A program made the translations under genes and the position numbers. Below are positions 8,334-17,137 of a DNA stretch of 64,000 nt, piece after piece. Source of the stretch: DAIDKA01 sp035487155 (GTDB taxonomy: Bacteria > Pseudomonadota > Gammaproteobacteria > Steroidobacterales > Steroidobacteraceae); the NCBI GenBank assembly GCA_035487155.1, contig DATHMK010000011.1, forward strand, positions 41,079-105,078, given 5' to 3'. The notes under the pieces are model-generated. The model was not told where the DNA came from, ran no database searches, and saw only the letters and a list, made by a program, of their open reading frames with translations. How positions within the stretch are numbered: position 1 is the first letter of the stretch; each line of letters opens with the position of its first letter.

Positions 8334-11051
8334 CTAGCCGCTGTTGCGCAGCGCGGTGGCCACGGCATTGATGGACAGCTGGATGCCCTCGCGCACCCGG
8401 GCGTCGCTCTCGCCGGCCCTGTGGCGCTTCAGCAACTCCACCTGCAGCAGGTTCAGGGGCTCGATGTAGGGCAGGCGCAGCCGGATCGAGGCATCCAGCG
8501 CCGGATGCTTCTCCAGCAGTCGGGTCTGCCCGGTGATGTCCAGCAAGGTCTCCTGCGCCGTCCTCCAGGCGGTCTCGATGCGGCTGAAGAGCGTGTCCGC
8601 CAGGGCTCGATCCTCGACCAGCGTGCTGTAGCGGCGGGCGATCGACATATCCGACTTGGCGAGCACCATTTCCATGTTATCGAGCGTGGACTGGAAGAAC
8701 GGCCAGCTCGCCGCCATCTCGCGCAGCAGGCCGCGATCGTGGAAGGCGGCCAGCGCCTGCCCGGCGCCGAACCAGCCGGGCAACATGACCCGTGCCTGCG
8801 CCCAACTGAACACCCAGGGAATGGCGCGCAGATCCTCGATGCGATCCGACTTGGTACGGGATGCCGGGCGTGATCCGATCTTCAGTTCGGCAATCTCGCC
8901 AAGCGGGGTCATCTGCCGGAAGAAGGTCTTGAAGCCTTCGGTCTCATAGACCAACCCCCGGTAGGCGCTGAAAGCCGTCGCCGAGATCTCGTCCATGGCG
9001 GCGGCGAAGCGCGCCAGCGTTTTCTCCTCGGACACCGAGGTCGGCTCCAGCGAGGCGAGCAGCGTCGCCGCCGTGATGGCCTCGAGATTCGCCGCCGCGC
9101 TCTCCGGCGTGCCGTATTTGGCGGCGATGACCTCACCCTGCTCGGTGATGCGGATGCGTCCCTGTACGGTTCCCTGCGGCTGGGCGCGGATCGCGCCGAA
9201 GGAGGAGCCACCGCCGCGGCCCACGGCGCCGCCGCGTCCGTGGAAGATCTGCATGCGGATCTGCGCGACCTCGAACACCCGCGACAAGGCCCGCGTCGCA
9301 CGGTTCAGACTCCACACCGAGGTCAGATAGCCGCCGTCCTTGTTGGAATCGGAGTAACCGACCATCACTTCCTGGTAGCCGCGGCGCCGGGCGGCCTTGT
9401 GGATTTCAGGCAGGCTGAACCAGGCGCGCATCACTTCGGGCGCCTGCTGCAAATCGCCGATGGTCTCAAACAGCGGCACGACCATGATCGGCGCCGCGGC
9501 CGGATCGGCCGGCCGGTACAGCCCGGCCTCCTTGAGCATCAGGTTCACCTCCAGCATGTCCGATACGCTTTCACATTTGGATATGTTGTAGGTGGTGATG
9601 CAGCCGACGCCGAAGCGCGCCTGCGCCTGCGCCGCTGCACGCACGATGGCCAGTTCGGATTGGGTCTCCTCGGTGTACTGGGAGTACGGGCTCCACAGCA
9701 GTCGTTCACTGCCGAGCTCCCGGCGCAGCAGAGCCACGCGCGCGGCCTCATCCAGCTCCGCGTAGCGGGCCTCGACGCCAGCGACAGCCAGCAGATCGGC
9801 GACCACGCGCGCGTGGACATCGGAGTTCTGCCGCAGGTCAAGCGTCGCCAGGTGAAAGCCGAAGCTGTCGACGGCGCGGATCAGACGCCCAAGGGCCCCG
9901 CCGGTGGCCAGCAGGCCTGCACCGCTTTGGGCCAGCGAATGGGCGATGGCGACCAGATCGGTGCGCAACTCCTCGGGGCTGCCATAGGCGGCCCCCGGCA
10001 CCGTCGCGCGCCGTGCCGGCGGGCGGCCCGTGATCTGCTCATAGGTCGCAGCGAGCCTGGCATAGCAGCCGGTGAGCGCACGCCGATACGGTTCATCCTT
10101 GCGCGCCGGACTGGTGTCGCCGCTGGCATCGGCCAGCGCCATCAACTGCGCCGTCGGCCGCGCCAACTCACTGGAGATGGAAAGTTCGGCCCCGAGCCCA
10201 TTGAGCTGCTGCAGGTAGTTGTCCAGTACCGCCGCGGCCGAGCGGCCCAGCGCGTAATCCAGCGTCGCCGCATTCACATTCGGGTTGCCATCGCGGTCCC
10301 CGCCAATCCAGCTGCCGAGCCGCAGAAAACTGCGCGGTCGCTGCGGCAGCTTGCGCTCCCAGCGGGCATACAGCATGGGCAGAACGGGCAGGAAGATGTC
10401 GCGCAGATAGGCGAGCGCGATCTCGACTTCGTCCGCGACGATGATGCGCTCGCGGCGCAGGGGCCGCGTCTGCCACAGCAGCGCAATCTGTCGCAGCAGC
10501 GCCTGCTCGATTTCATCACCCCCGGCGGCCTGCGATACACCCAGGTCACGCAGACGCATGAGTTCGGCGATGCGGTTGCGGTGATCGATCATGCTCTTGC
10601 GCATGACCTCGGTGGGGTGTGCGGTAAGCACCGGCACGATCAGCGTGCGATCCAGCAGCTGCGCGGCCTGATCGGCGGCAATGCCCTGGGAGGCCAGCTT
10701 TTCCAGGGCTGCCGCCACATCCTCACCGGCCCGGCTGCCGCTTCCCTGACGATCCTCCGCGAGATTCGCGAGCATGGAAAACAGCATGAAGCTGCGTACG
10801 AAGGCGAGCGTGTCATCCAGGCTCAGCGCCTCCAGCCCCCGATCCATGGCGGCGGCATCGGCCAAACCGCGATGCCGGTCTACCGACCGGGCGCGTATGT
10901 TCTCGATGCGTTCAAACAACTCGACTCCGCCGTAGGCGCGGATCACATCACCCAGCAGTTTGCCCAGATAGCGGATGTCTGCGTTCTGGGTGATCGGTTT
11001 TACCGCGCGTGTCACATCTGCGCTCCATGCAAGAATCTGGCCCAAAGCCAT
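8334..11051 (-). CDS. ppc: Phosphoenolpyruvate carboxylase
   Basis: About 905 residues. The ATG at 11051 is used here; a GTG at 11015 with GGAG seven bases upstream is an equally good start and a TTG at 11081 is less likely. The enzyme adds bicarbonate to PEP to give oxaloacetate, replenishing the TCA cycle. Diagnostic motifs are all present: VLTAHPTEVMRKS with the catalytic His (about residue 145), IGGDRDGNPNVN, MVGYSDSNKDGGYLTS, FHGRGGAVGRGGGSS with the glycine-rich active-site loop, and a C-terminal LRLPYIEPLNLLQVELLKRH. The length is normal. It starts about 39 bp after the stop of the TonB receptor on the same strand, which is probably chance rather than function. Confidence 0.97.
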   Translation of the reverse strand: MALGQILAWSADVTRAVKPITQNADIRYLGKLLGDVIRAYGGVELFERIENIRARSVDRHRGLADAAAMDRGLEALSLDDTLAFVRSFMLFSMLANLAEDRQGSGSRAGEDVAAALEKLASQGIAADQAAQLLDRTLIVPVLTAHPTEVMRKSMIDHRNRIAELMRLRDLGVSQAAGGDEIEQALLRQIALLWQTRPLRRERIIVADEVEIALAYLRDIFLPVLPMLYARWERKLPQRPRSFLRLGSWIGGDRDGNPNVNAATLDYALGRSAAAVLDNYLQQLNGLGAELSISSELARPTAQLMALADASGDTSPARKDEPYRRALTGCYARLAATYEQITGRPPARRATVPGAAYGSPEELRTDLVAIAHSLAQSGAGLLATGGALGRLIRAVDSFGFHLATLDLRQNSDVHARVVADLLAVAGVEARYAELDEAARVALLRRELGSERLLWSPYSQYTEETQSELAIVRAAAQAQARFGVGCITTYNISKCESVSDMLEVNLMLKEAGLYRPADPAAAPIMVVPLFETIGDLQQAPEVMRAWFSLPEIHKAARRRGYQEVMVGYSDSNKDGGYLTSVWSLNRATRALSRVFEVAQIRMQIFHGRGGAVGRGGGSSFGAIRAQPQGTVQGRIRITEQGEVIAAKYGTPESAAANLEAITAATLLASLEPTSVSEEKTLARFAAAMDEISATAFSAYRGLVYETEGFKTFFRQMTPLGEIAELKIGSRPASRTKSDRIEDLRAIPWVFSWAQARVMLPGWFGAGQALAAFHDRGLLREMAASWPFFQSTLDNMEMVLAKSDMSIARRYSTLVEDRALADTLFSRIETAWRTAQETLLDITGQTRLLEKHPALDASIRLRLPYIEPLNLLQVELLKRHRAGESDARVREGIQLSINAVATALRNSG

Positions 11052-11089
11052 TATCCACCAGGCGACCCTGCGCTGTGGCAATGGTTGGG

Positions 11090-13501
11090 TCAGAGGACGA
11101 AGCGGATGCCCCCGAATACCTGAAGCGGTGCGCCCGGGCTCTGGAACCGATTGTCGACTCCGGGGCCGTTGGTCACGCCCGCGGGCGGAATGCCCGGGGC
11201 GTTGAGGCCCGTCGGATCGCTGAGGATGCCCCAGGTCGCATACCTGCGGTCGAAGAGATTGTTGATGCTGGCGAAGATCTCGAAGTGTTCGCAGGGCTGG
11301 TACGAGGTGTGCAGGTTGACGATCGCATACCCCGGGATCGGCGCCAGCTGGTTGGACTCATCCCCGACGTAGAAGAAGCTGCTGAGGTAATTCAGCTCCG
11401 CGCCCACCGTCCAGTGCGGGATGATCTTGAAGTCCATGCCGAACTTGAGGCGATTCTCGGGGATCCCGGGCATGCGATCCCCGGGCCTCACCGCGATGTC
11501 GCCATTCTCATCCTGGAAGGGGTTCGAGGGGGAGGGCACGCTCAGCGCGGACTCGAAGCTGGCGCGCACGAAGCTGTAGTTGGCATACCCCGACCAGCGC
11601 TCGCCGTGATAGCCGATTCCGGCCTCGAATCCGGCGCGGCGTGTGTCGCCGATGTTCTGGAAGAAGCCCTGGCTCACCGAGGTCGCGATGCCGAAGATGT
11701 CGTGCTCGAGCAGTGTGCGAAAGGCGCTCAGGTTCCACGACACCTGACCGTCCAGTACCTCGGCAAGCGTGCCGCGCAGACCGACTTCGCTGGTCTGCGA
11801 GAGCACCTGTTTCAGATTCGGCGGATCACCCGCGAGATTCGTGGGCAGCAGGCACGGTGTGTCAGGATCCGAGCACTCGATTTCGCTGGCGGTCGGCGTG
11901 CGCGTGTTGTCGGCGATGCCCCCGTAGAGAGTCAGCGTCGGCAGCACTTTGTAGGTGGCACCGACGGCGGGATTGAAATGAACGAAGCGGTTGTAGCCGT
12001 CCAGATTCGTGCCCAGCTGATCGAGCAGATTGATGTGGCTGATGTTGTAGCGACCACTCGCGGTGAGCGCCAGATCCCGGGTCAGGTTCAGCGTGTCGCT
12101 CAGGTAGATGCCGAGGCTCTTGTTGATCGAATCGACGCTGATCGGCACCGGGTCACCGAAGTCACTCGCCGCCGCCGAACCCTGCGGCGTGTACACCAGC
12201 AGGTCCGAGGGCTCAACGATCAGCTGTGAATTGATCACCCCGATCTGCGCGCCGGTATAGAAGCTGGTCGCGGCATAGTCAACGGCGACGCCCGCCGCGA
12301 ATTCATTGTCGTGCCCGAAATAGGCATCCTTGCTCGCGACCTGGAACGAGGCGCCACGGCTCCAGGCATCGATCTGCTCGAAGTCATTCTCGCCGATGAC
12401 GTGGGCGCCGCCTTCGGAGATGTCGGGCAATGGCCCTCCCGCCGCATTGGTCAGCGGGGTGAGCCCGTCGGATTGGCACAGGATGCCGGGGGCGTCCGTG
12501 CAGGCCGTATAGTCGGTCGTGTTGCCGTTGGAGACGTACTGTGAGTACTGCCGGTAGTAAAGCACTGACTGCAGCGACCAGGTGTCGGTGAGCGTGTAGG
12601 TGCCGTTCAGGGTGAAGAAGTTCAGTTCGTTGACGTTGGCCTGCGGGCCGGTGAACACCAGCGAGCGGTTCACGGCCAGTTCCTGCACCGGCGCCGGACC
12701 CTGGCCCTGCATGGTGTTGTTCGAGCGGGTGTAGCTTAAGTCCAGCGTCGCGCTGTCCGTGTGCAGACTCAGCACGGCGTACACGTCCCGCATCCGGTCG
12801 TCGGAGAACTGCCGCCAGCCGCTCCAATCCAGTGCGCGGCTGGCCACATAGAAACCGAAAATACCGGAGTTGACGCCGTACTGCGCGGTCAGCGAACGCT
12901 GCCCGGAGGATCCGCCGGCAAGTTCCAGGTCCCCGCCCTGATAACTGAACCCGTTCTTCATGGTGACCGCGACCGCGCCGCCCAGCGCGTTGCGGCCATA
13001 GACGGGGCTGGAGCTCACCAGCTCCACCTTGTCGATCGCGACATCGGGGAACAGGTCCCAGTTGACGGTGTCACCGAACGCTTCGTTGATGCGCACGCCG
13101 TTCTGATAGACCGCCAGTCCCTCGGGCGTACCCAGTACCGGCGAGGCCTCGAAACCCCGGTACAGAATGTCGGGCTCAAAGGCATCGGCGATGTCATCAT
13201 TGATATTGATGCTGCTCAAGTTGTTGTTCAGCGCACCGGTGAGGCTTGCCGAGCCATCGCGGATGATGTCCGCGGAGGTGATGATCTGAACGTTTCCCGG
13301 AACCTTGTCCAGTTCGATGTCAGCTCCGGGGACCGCCGTCGCCGTGACGACCACGGTCTGCAGTTGTGAAGTATCCGCATCCGCCGCCATGGCCGCTGCG
13401 CCGATCGCCCAGACGCATACCATCGCCACCGCGCCAAGCGTTGCGCCGGGCACACAGCGCGCCGGGATGTTAATCTTCTCGTACAAGGCAGCACTCCACA
13501 A
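11090..13501 (-). CDS. TonB-dependent outer-membrane receptor
   Basis: 803 residues. A signal peptide (GAVAMVCVWAIGAAAMAAD) is followed by QLQTVVVTATAVPGAD, the usual TonB-box region, a plug domain (VPGNVQIITSADIIRDG, VYGRNALGGAVAVTMKNG), and a 22-strand-type barrel ending in FGGIRFVL. The barrel contains INNLFDRRYATWG near the end, standard for this class. It would take up a scarce ligand across the outer membrane using TonB energy. The plug resembles receptors for siderophores and other small molecules, but the ligand cannot be read from sequence. Because PQQ dehydrogenases lie 5-10 kb away, PQQ or a metal chelate is a possible cargo; this is only inference. Confidence 0.92.
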   Translation of the reverse strand: MWSAALYEKINIPARCVPGATLGAVAMVCVWAIGAAAMAADADTSQLQTVVVTATAVPGADIELDKVPGNVQIITSADIIRDGSASLTGALNNNLSSININDDIADAFEPDILYRGFEASPVLGTPEGLAVYQNGVRINEAFGDTVNWDLFPDVAIDKVELVSSSPVYGRNALGGAVAVTMKNGFSYQGGDLELAGGSSGQRSLTAQYGVNSGIFGFYVASRALDWSGWRQFSDDRMRDVYAVLSLHTDSATLDLSYTRSNNTMQGQGPAPVQELAVNRSLVFTGPQANVNELNFFTLNGTYTLTDTWSLQSVLYYRQYSQYVSNGNTTDYTACTDAPGILCQSDGLTPLTNAAGGPLPDISEGGAHVIGENDFEQIDAWSRGASFQVASKDAYFGHDNEFAAGVAVDYAATSFYTGAQIGVINSQLIVEPSDLLVYTPQGSAAASDFGDPVPISVDSINKSLGIYLSDTLNLTRDLALTASGRYNISHINLLDQLGTNLDGYNRFVHFNPAVGATYKVLPTLTLYGGIADNTRTPTASEIECSDPDTPCLLPTNLAGDPPNLKQVLSQTSEVGLRGTLAEVLDGQVSWNLSAFRTLLEHDIFGIATSVSQGFFQNIGDTRRAGFEAGIGYHGERWSGYANYSFVRASFESALSVPSPSNPFQDENGDIAVRPGDRMPGIPENRLKFGMDFKIIPHWTVGAELNYLSSFFYVGDESNQLAPIPGYAIVNLHTSYQPCEHFEIFASINNLFDRRYATWGILSDPTGLNAPGIPPAGVTNGPGVDNRFQSPGAPLQVFGGIRFVL

Positions 13502-13612
13502 AACCTGTGCCAGCAGCGTGGGCAGAGTAACGAATGCGGACCGGGAGATTTTCCCGACCGTGGTGGGCGGGCTGCGGATCTTTCACTGCGCGTGGTGGTC
13601 TGATCTGTCGGA

Positions 13613-14992
13613 ATGGCTCGCGAATACTTCAACTCCGCGCTGATGGCGTTGGCGCTGGGCGCTGCAATGGCCGCTGCGCCCTGCAACCGTGCACATTCCG
13701 CACCGGCGGCGCCAGCCTACGGAATCAGCTCACGCACGGCTCCCAAGCCCTACCTGAACATGCCGCCGCTGGCCTCCGGCCCCCTGCCCAAACTGCTGTC
13801 ACAGACCGGGGCGTTTACCGATACCGCCCGCATGGTGGTGGCGCCGGGACTGATTCCCTACGATCTGATCGTGCCCTTCTGGTCCGATGGCGCCGTCAAG
13901 ACGCGCTACATCGCCGTACCCAAGGGTGCACAGCTGGGCTTTTCACCCACTGGAGAATGGACTTTTCCGCCCGGCGTCGTATTCGTCAAAACGTTTGAAC
14001 TGCCAACCGATGCGCTTCATCCGCAGGTGCGGCGCCGGCTGGAAACGCGTCTGCTGGTACGCGACAGCGCCGGCGGGGTCTACGGCGTGGTCTACAAATG
14101 GCGCGCCGACAACAGCGATGCCGATCTGCTGCCTGGCGCCAGCCTCACGGAACCGATTGCGATGGTGGGCAAGGACGGGTCGCCTCATGAGCAGACCTGG
14201 TACTACCCGAGCCGCGAAAACTGTCTGACCTGCCACAACGCCCGTGCCGGAGGGGTACTGGGCCTGAAGACGCGCCAGCTCAACCGGCCCATGAGCTACC
14301 CATCCGCTGTGACCGACAATGAGCTGCGCACGCTCAATCACCTGCATATGCTGCAACCGGCGGTGACCGACCAGGAACTTGCGACGCTACCGACCCTGGC
14401 CGCCTCAACCGATGGCTCGCGCAGCATCGAGGATCGTGCCCGCTCGTATCTGGATGCCAACTGCGCGCACTGCCACCGGCCCGGCGGCACGGTGGCATAC
14501 TTCGATGCCCGCTACACCACGCCGCTCGCCAAGCAGGAGCTCATCGACGGCCCGATTCTCATCAACGAGGGAATCGACCACCCGCATGTCATCGCCCCGC
14601 ACGACGTGTGGCGCTCCATTGCCTACATGCGTGCCGACACCAATGGCGATATCCGCATGCCGCCGATCGCGCGCGAGACCATTGATGAGCAGGGAATGCA
14701 GCTGCTGCACGACTGGATCGAAAGCATGCCGGGCAAGGACGTGCTGGCGCCCCCGAAGATCACCCCTGAAGCCGGGACCTACCCCGCGGCAGTGGCAGTG
14801 ACGCTGACGAGTCCGGACTCCGGGGCGCAGATCCGCTACACCCTGGATGGCAGCGTGCCCGGTCCGCAGGATCTGCTGTATTCGGCTCCGATCACCGTCA
14901 GCGGCGCCACCGTGGTGCGGGCCCGCGCCTACAAGGACGGCATGACCCGCAGCATCACCAGCGAATCAGTCTTCATCATCGGCGCGCAGTAA
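13613..14992 (+). CDS. Diheme c-type cytochrome, SO2930/HNE_0200 family, with C-terminal CHB_HEX-type domain
   Basis: 459 residues with an N-terminal signal sequence. Two heme-c motifs are seen, CLTCH (204-208) and CAHCH (284-288), each in the contexts known for the SO2930/TIGR03806 family: WYYPSRENCLTCHNA and YLDANCAHCHRPGG. The region PYDLIVPFWSDGAVKTRY is also typical. After about residue 375 a fibronectin-like beta domain follows (GAQIRYTLDGSVPGPQDLLY), the C-terminal domain found in chitobiases, here probably a spacer or carbohydrate-binding module. A periplasmic or surface electron-transfer role is likely. It is divergent from the TonB receptor (111 bp gap) and convergent with the beta-propeller gene, whose stop is 8 bp away. 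Confidence 0.88.
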   Translation: MAREYFNSALMALALGAAMAAAPCNRAHSAPAAPAYGISSRTAPKPYLNMPPLASGPLPKLLSQTGAFTDTARMVVAPGLIPYDLIVPFWSDGAVKTRYIAVPKGAQLGFSPTGEWTFPPGVVFVKTFELPTDALHPQVRRRLETRLLVRDSAGGVYGVVYKWRADNSDADLLPGASLTEPIAMVGKDGSPHEQTWYYPSRENCLTCHNARAGGVLGLKTRQLNRPMSYPSAVTDNELRTLNHLHMLQPAVTDQELATLPTLAASTDGSRSIEDRARSYLDANCAHCHRPGGTVAYFDARYTTPLAKQELIDGPILINEGIDHPHVIAPHDVWRSIAYMRADTNGDIRMPPIARETIDEQGMQLLHDWIESMPGKDVLAPPKITPEAGTYPAAVAVTLTSPDSGAQIRYTLDGSVPGPQDLLYSAPITVSGATVVRARAYKDGMTRSITSESVFIIGAQ

Positions 14993-15000
14993 CCCCGGAC

Positions 15001-16089
15001 TCAATGCGTCGCCACGATGGCGACACCCCAGGGGCTCTGCCCCGCCTTGATGCGGGCGATCTCCTTGCCCTGGGCCAGGTCCACCACGGACACATCATTG
15101 GACGGACCATTGGCCGAGAACAGGAACTTGCCATCCGGTGACAGCACGATGCCCCAGGGTCGCTTGCCGACTTTGATGCTGGCATCGACCTTGTAGGTAT
15201 GAGCGTCCAGCACGGTCACCGTGCCGGCGCGACCGTCGCTCACATACACCTTGGCGTTGTCGGGGCTCACGCGCACGCGCATGGGGCGTGATCCGGCCGG
15301 CAGTTTGATCGACTGGGTCAGTGTCGAAGCCGCCGAATCAATGATGTTGAGCATGCCGGCGGACTCTGAGGGTATGAAGCCCACCGGCGCGTCGGTGCGG
15401 AAGTCGACACTGCGCGGCCGCGGCGGCACGTTGAAATGGGCCACGGTCTTGAAGGTGTGGGCATCCACGACCAGGATGTCCCCGCCGGTCTCGCAGGTGA
15501 TGTAGATGCGATTGCCATCGGGCGTCACTGCCACGCCTTCGGGCTCCTGGCCGACCACTATGATGTGCTCGACCTTGCCGGAGGCGATGTCGACGATGCT
15601 GGCGGTCTTCACGTCCTCGTTGGACACGTAGAGCTTGCGGCCATCGGGGCTGAGGGTGAACTCCTCGGGGTCCGAGCCCACCTTGATCTGGCCGGTGACC
15701 TTGCGCTCCGCGACGCTGATGATGCCGATGCCATCGGCTGATTTGTCGGACACGACGTTGTCATCGTCGTCATCATCGTCCTTGCCATGACCCTTCTTGA
15801 AGATGGGATTGCCCGCGGCATCCAGCTCCGGAGGTGCCTCGATGGGCGTGCCGCTCAGGGCCACATACACGGTACGACCGTCCGGACTCGAATGAATGCC
15901 GCGCGGCCGCTTGCCCACCGGCAGGGTCGCGATGGCCTTGAAGGAACTGCCATCGATGATGGTCACGTCCCCGGATTTCTCATTCGAGACCCACACCTGA
16001 TAGGCGGGGGCAGCCGCCACCGGCACTGCCCGGAGGCCTGTGCACACCAGCACCGCTGTCGCGGCCAGAAGAACCCTTGCATAGATCAT
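15001..16089 (-). CDS. Exported YVTN-type beta-propeller, PQQ-catabolism-associated family
   Basis: 362 residues from an ATG at 16089 preceded by CGAGGTCCAC. After a signal peptide come about seven beta-propeller blades with repeated units such as WVSNEKSGDVTIIDG, PVGKRPRGIHSSPDGRTVYV, LYVSNEDVKTASIVD and GQSPWGVAIVATH. The style and length match the family associated with PQQ-dependent alcohol catabolism (TIGR03866); the role there is not known but is thought to be periplasmic. A peculiar insert with seven consecutive Asp residues (about 101-107) interrupts the second blade and is not part of the repeat. The PQQ dehydrogenases at 18.5-23 kb support the family link. A general periplasmic beta-propeller is the alternative. 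Confidence 0.85.
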   Translation of the reverse strand: MIYARVLLAATAVLVCTGLRAVPVAAAPAYQVWVSNEKSGDVTIIDGSSFKAIATLPVGKRPRGIHSSPDGRTVYVALSGTPIEAPPELDAAGNPIFKKGHGKDDDDDDDNVVSDKSADGIGIISVAERKVTGQIKVGSDPEEFTLSPDGRKLYVSNEDVKTASIVDIASGKVEHIIVVGQEPEGVAVTPDGNRIYITCETGGDILVVDAHTFKTVAHFNVPPRPRSVDFRTDAPVGFIPSESAGMLNIIDSAASTLTQSIKLPAGSRPMRVRVSPDNAKVYVSDGRAGTVTVLDAHTYKVDASIKVGKRPWGIVLSPDGKFLFSANGPSNDVSVVDLAQGKEIARIKAGQSPWGVAIVATH

Positions 16090-16124
16090 GTGGACCTCGG
16101 CTAGCGCAGCGTACCGCCTTGAGC

Positions 16125-16553
16125 TCAAACCAGACTGGCGTCGAGTGTGATCTCGGTCTTGAGCAACTTGGAGACCGGGCAGCCGGCCTTGGCCATCCCG
16201 GTCAGCTCGGTGAACTTGGCCTGGTTGATGTTGGGAATCTTGGCGCGCAGCGTCAGGTGCGAAGAGGTGATCTCGAAGCCCTCGCCCACCTGCTCGATGG
16301 TCACCGCTGCCTGGGTATCCATCTGATCGGCCACGAAGCCGGCGTTGCCCAGAATCAGCGATAAGGCCATGGTGAAGCAGCTGGCATGCGCGGCGGCGAT
16401 CAGCTCCTCGGGGTTGCTGCCTTTGACGCCTTCGAAACGGCTGGCGAAGCCATAGGGATAGGCGCTGAGGGCGCCGCTTTGCGTGGAGATGGAGCCCTTT
16501 CCATCCTTCAGGCCGCCCTTCCAGACCGCCGAGCCCGTGCGTGTGATCTTCAT
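16125..16553 (-). CDS. osmC: OsmC family peroxiredoxin
   Basis: 142 residues from the ATG at 16553, preceded by AAGGGGTCTGAT. OsmC-type enzymes reduce organic hydroperoxides with two reactive cysteines. Both are present: AAHASCFTMALS (Cys59) and MAKAGCPVSKLL (Cys125). The opening MKITRTGSAVWKGGLKDGKG matches OsmC proper rather than Ohr. It is divergent from the NsrR-like gene; the 152 bp between them contains the operator at 16675-16697, so OsmC might share its control, but the operator is much nearer the NsrR side. Confidence 0.94.
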   Translation of the reverse strand: MKITRTGSAVWKGGLKDGKGSISTQSGALSAYPYGFASRFEGVKGSNPEELIAAAHASCFTMALSLILGNAGFVADQMDTQAAVTIEQVGEGFEITSSHLTLRAKIPNINQAKFTELTGMAKAGCPVSKLLKTEITLDASLV

Positions 16554-16670
16554 ATCAGACCCCTTATGACAATGTTGTGCCGGTCTGAATCTTAGCACCC
16601 GCGCATGAGGGGATTTTCGCCCGCCTAAGCTGGTTCTTAAGGGTTTCCCGGTGGTCAAAGGTGCTCTGGC

Positions 16671-16699
16671 TTTAAAGATTCATATGAAATGCATATTAT
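16671..16699 (+). promoter_or_regulatory. Promoter of the NsrR-like gene, probably leaderless
   Basis: The -35 is TTTAAA (16671-16676), followed by a 17 bp spacer and the -10 TATTAT (16694-16699, one change from consensus). The expected start of transcription falls at about 16705-16706, exactly on the ATG of the regulator gene, and no ribosome-binding site is present, so translation would be leaderless. The operator for the encoded regulator overlaps the spacer and -10. Confidence 0.55.
16675..16697 (+). promoter_or_regulatory. NsrR-type operator
   Basis: Two 11-base half sites, AAGATTCATAT and AAATGCATATT, are separated by one base. The published NsrR consensus has the same 11-1-11 layout (AAGATGCATTT and AAATGCATCTT); I count 19 of 22 matching positions. 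The site lies between -35 and -10 of the downstream promoter, so binding would block transcription. The next gene encodes an NsrR-like protein, which makes autoregulation the simplest reading. Confidence 0.72.
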
Positions 16700-16705
16700 T
16701 GGCCG

Positions 16706-17137
16706 ATGCAACTGACCCGCTACACCGACTATTCCGTGCGCGTGCTGACCCATCTGTCGACCTATCCGGATCGGCTGTCCTGCATCGCCGAGATCGCCAG
16801 GGCTTACGGCATCTCGCAAAACCACCTCATGAAGGTGGTCCAGGACCTGGGTCAGTCCGGATACATCGAGACCGTGCGCGGTCGCAACGGCGGCATCCGG
16901 CTGCGCAAGGCGCCGGCGGAGATCAACCTCGGCGCCCTGGTACGCCACACGGAAAAACACTTTGACCTGGTGGACTGCCCCGGCTGCCTGATCGCTCCGG
17001 CCTGCCAGACGACCAACCTGTTCGCGCAGGCGGTGCGCGCTTTTCTCGAGGTTCTCGACCGGCACACGCTGGCGGACATGATGAGCCGGCGCAACCAGCT
17101 GCACCGGCTGTTCTCGGGCGCGACGGAACGGGCATGA
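16706..17137 (+). CDS. nsrR: NsrR-like Rrf2 family nitric-oxide-sensing repressor
   Basis: 143 residues. An Rrf2 winged helix (MQLTRYTDYSVRVLTHLS, SCIAEIARAYGISQNHLMKV) is followed by ETVRGRNGGIRL, the wing, and three cysteines at 91, 94 and 100 (CPGCLIAPAC) that would hold an iron-sulfur cluster. NsrR loses DNA binding when nitric oxide attacks this cluster, turning on detoxification genes. The spacing of the first two Cys is slightly shorter than in E. coli NsrR (91, 96, 102). A close NsrR-type operator precedes the gene. It overlaps the next gene by 4 bp (ATGA), so the secreted heme protein downstream is in the same regulon. Another Rrf2 sensor type remains possible. Confidence 0.86.
   Translation: MQLTRYTDYSVRVLTHLSTYPDRLSCIAEIARAYGISQNHLMKVVQDLGQSGYIETVRGRNGGIRLRKAPAEINLGALVRHTEKHFDLVDCPGCLIAPACQTTNLFAQAVRAFLEVLDRHTLADMMSRRNQLHRLFSGATERA

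Noticed and set aside
9240..11123. Long open frame (627 codons) on the + strand opposite ppc
   Set aside because: It lies wholly antisense to a gene with perfect family motifs; its translation is low-complexity (Arg/Gln/Gly rich) as expected from GC-rich codon bias.
13542..13556. Small palindrome CGGGA-GATTT-TCCCG between the TonB receptor and the diheme cytochrome
   Set aside because: Five-bp arms in GC-rich DNA are expected by chance; no supporting promoter was found.
15720..15785. Possible simple-sequence repeat (GAT/GAC) that might be an assembly artefact
   Set aside because: Codons are mixed and the frame is maintained, so it was kept as a real Asp-rich insert.
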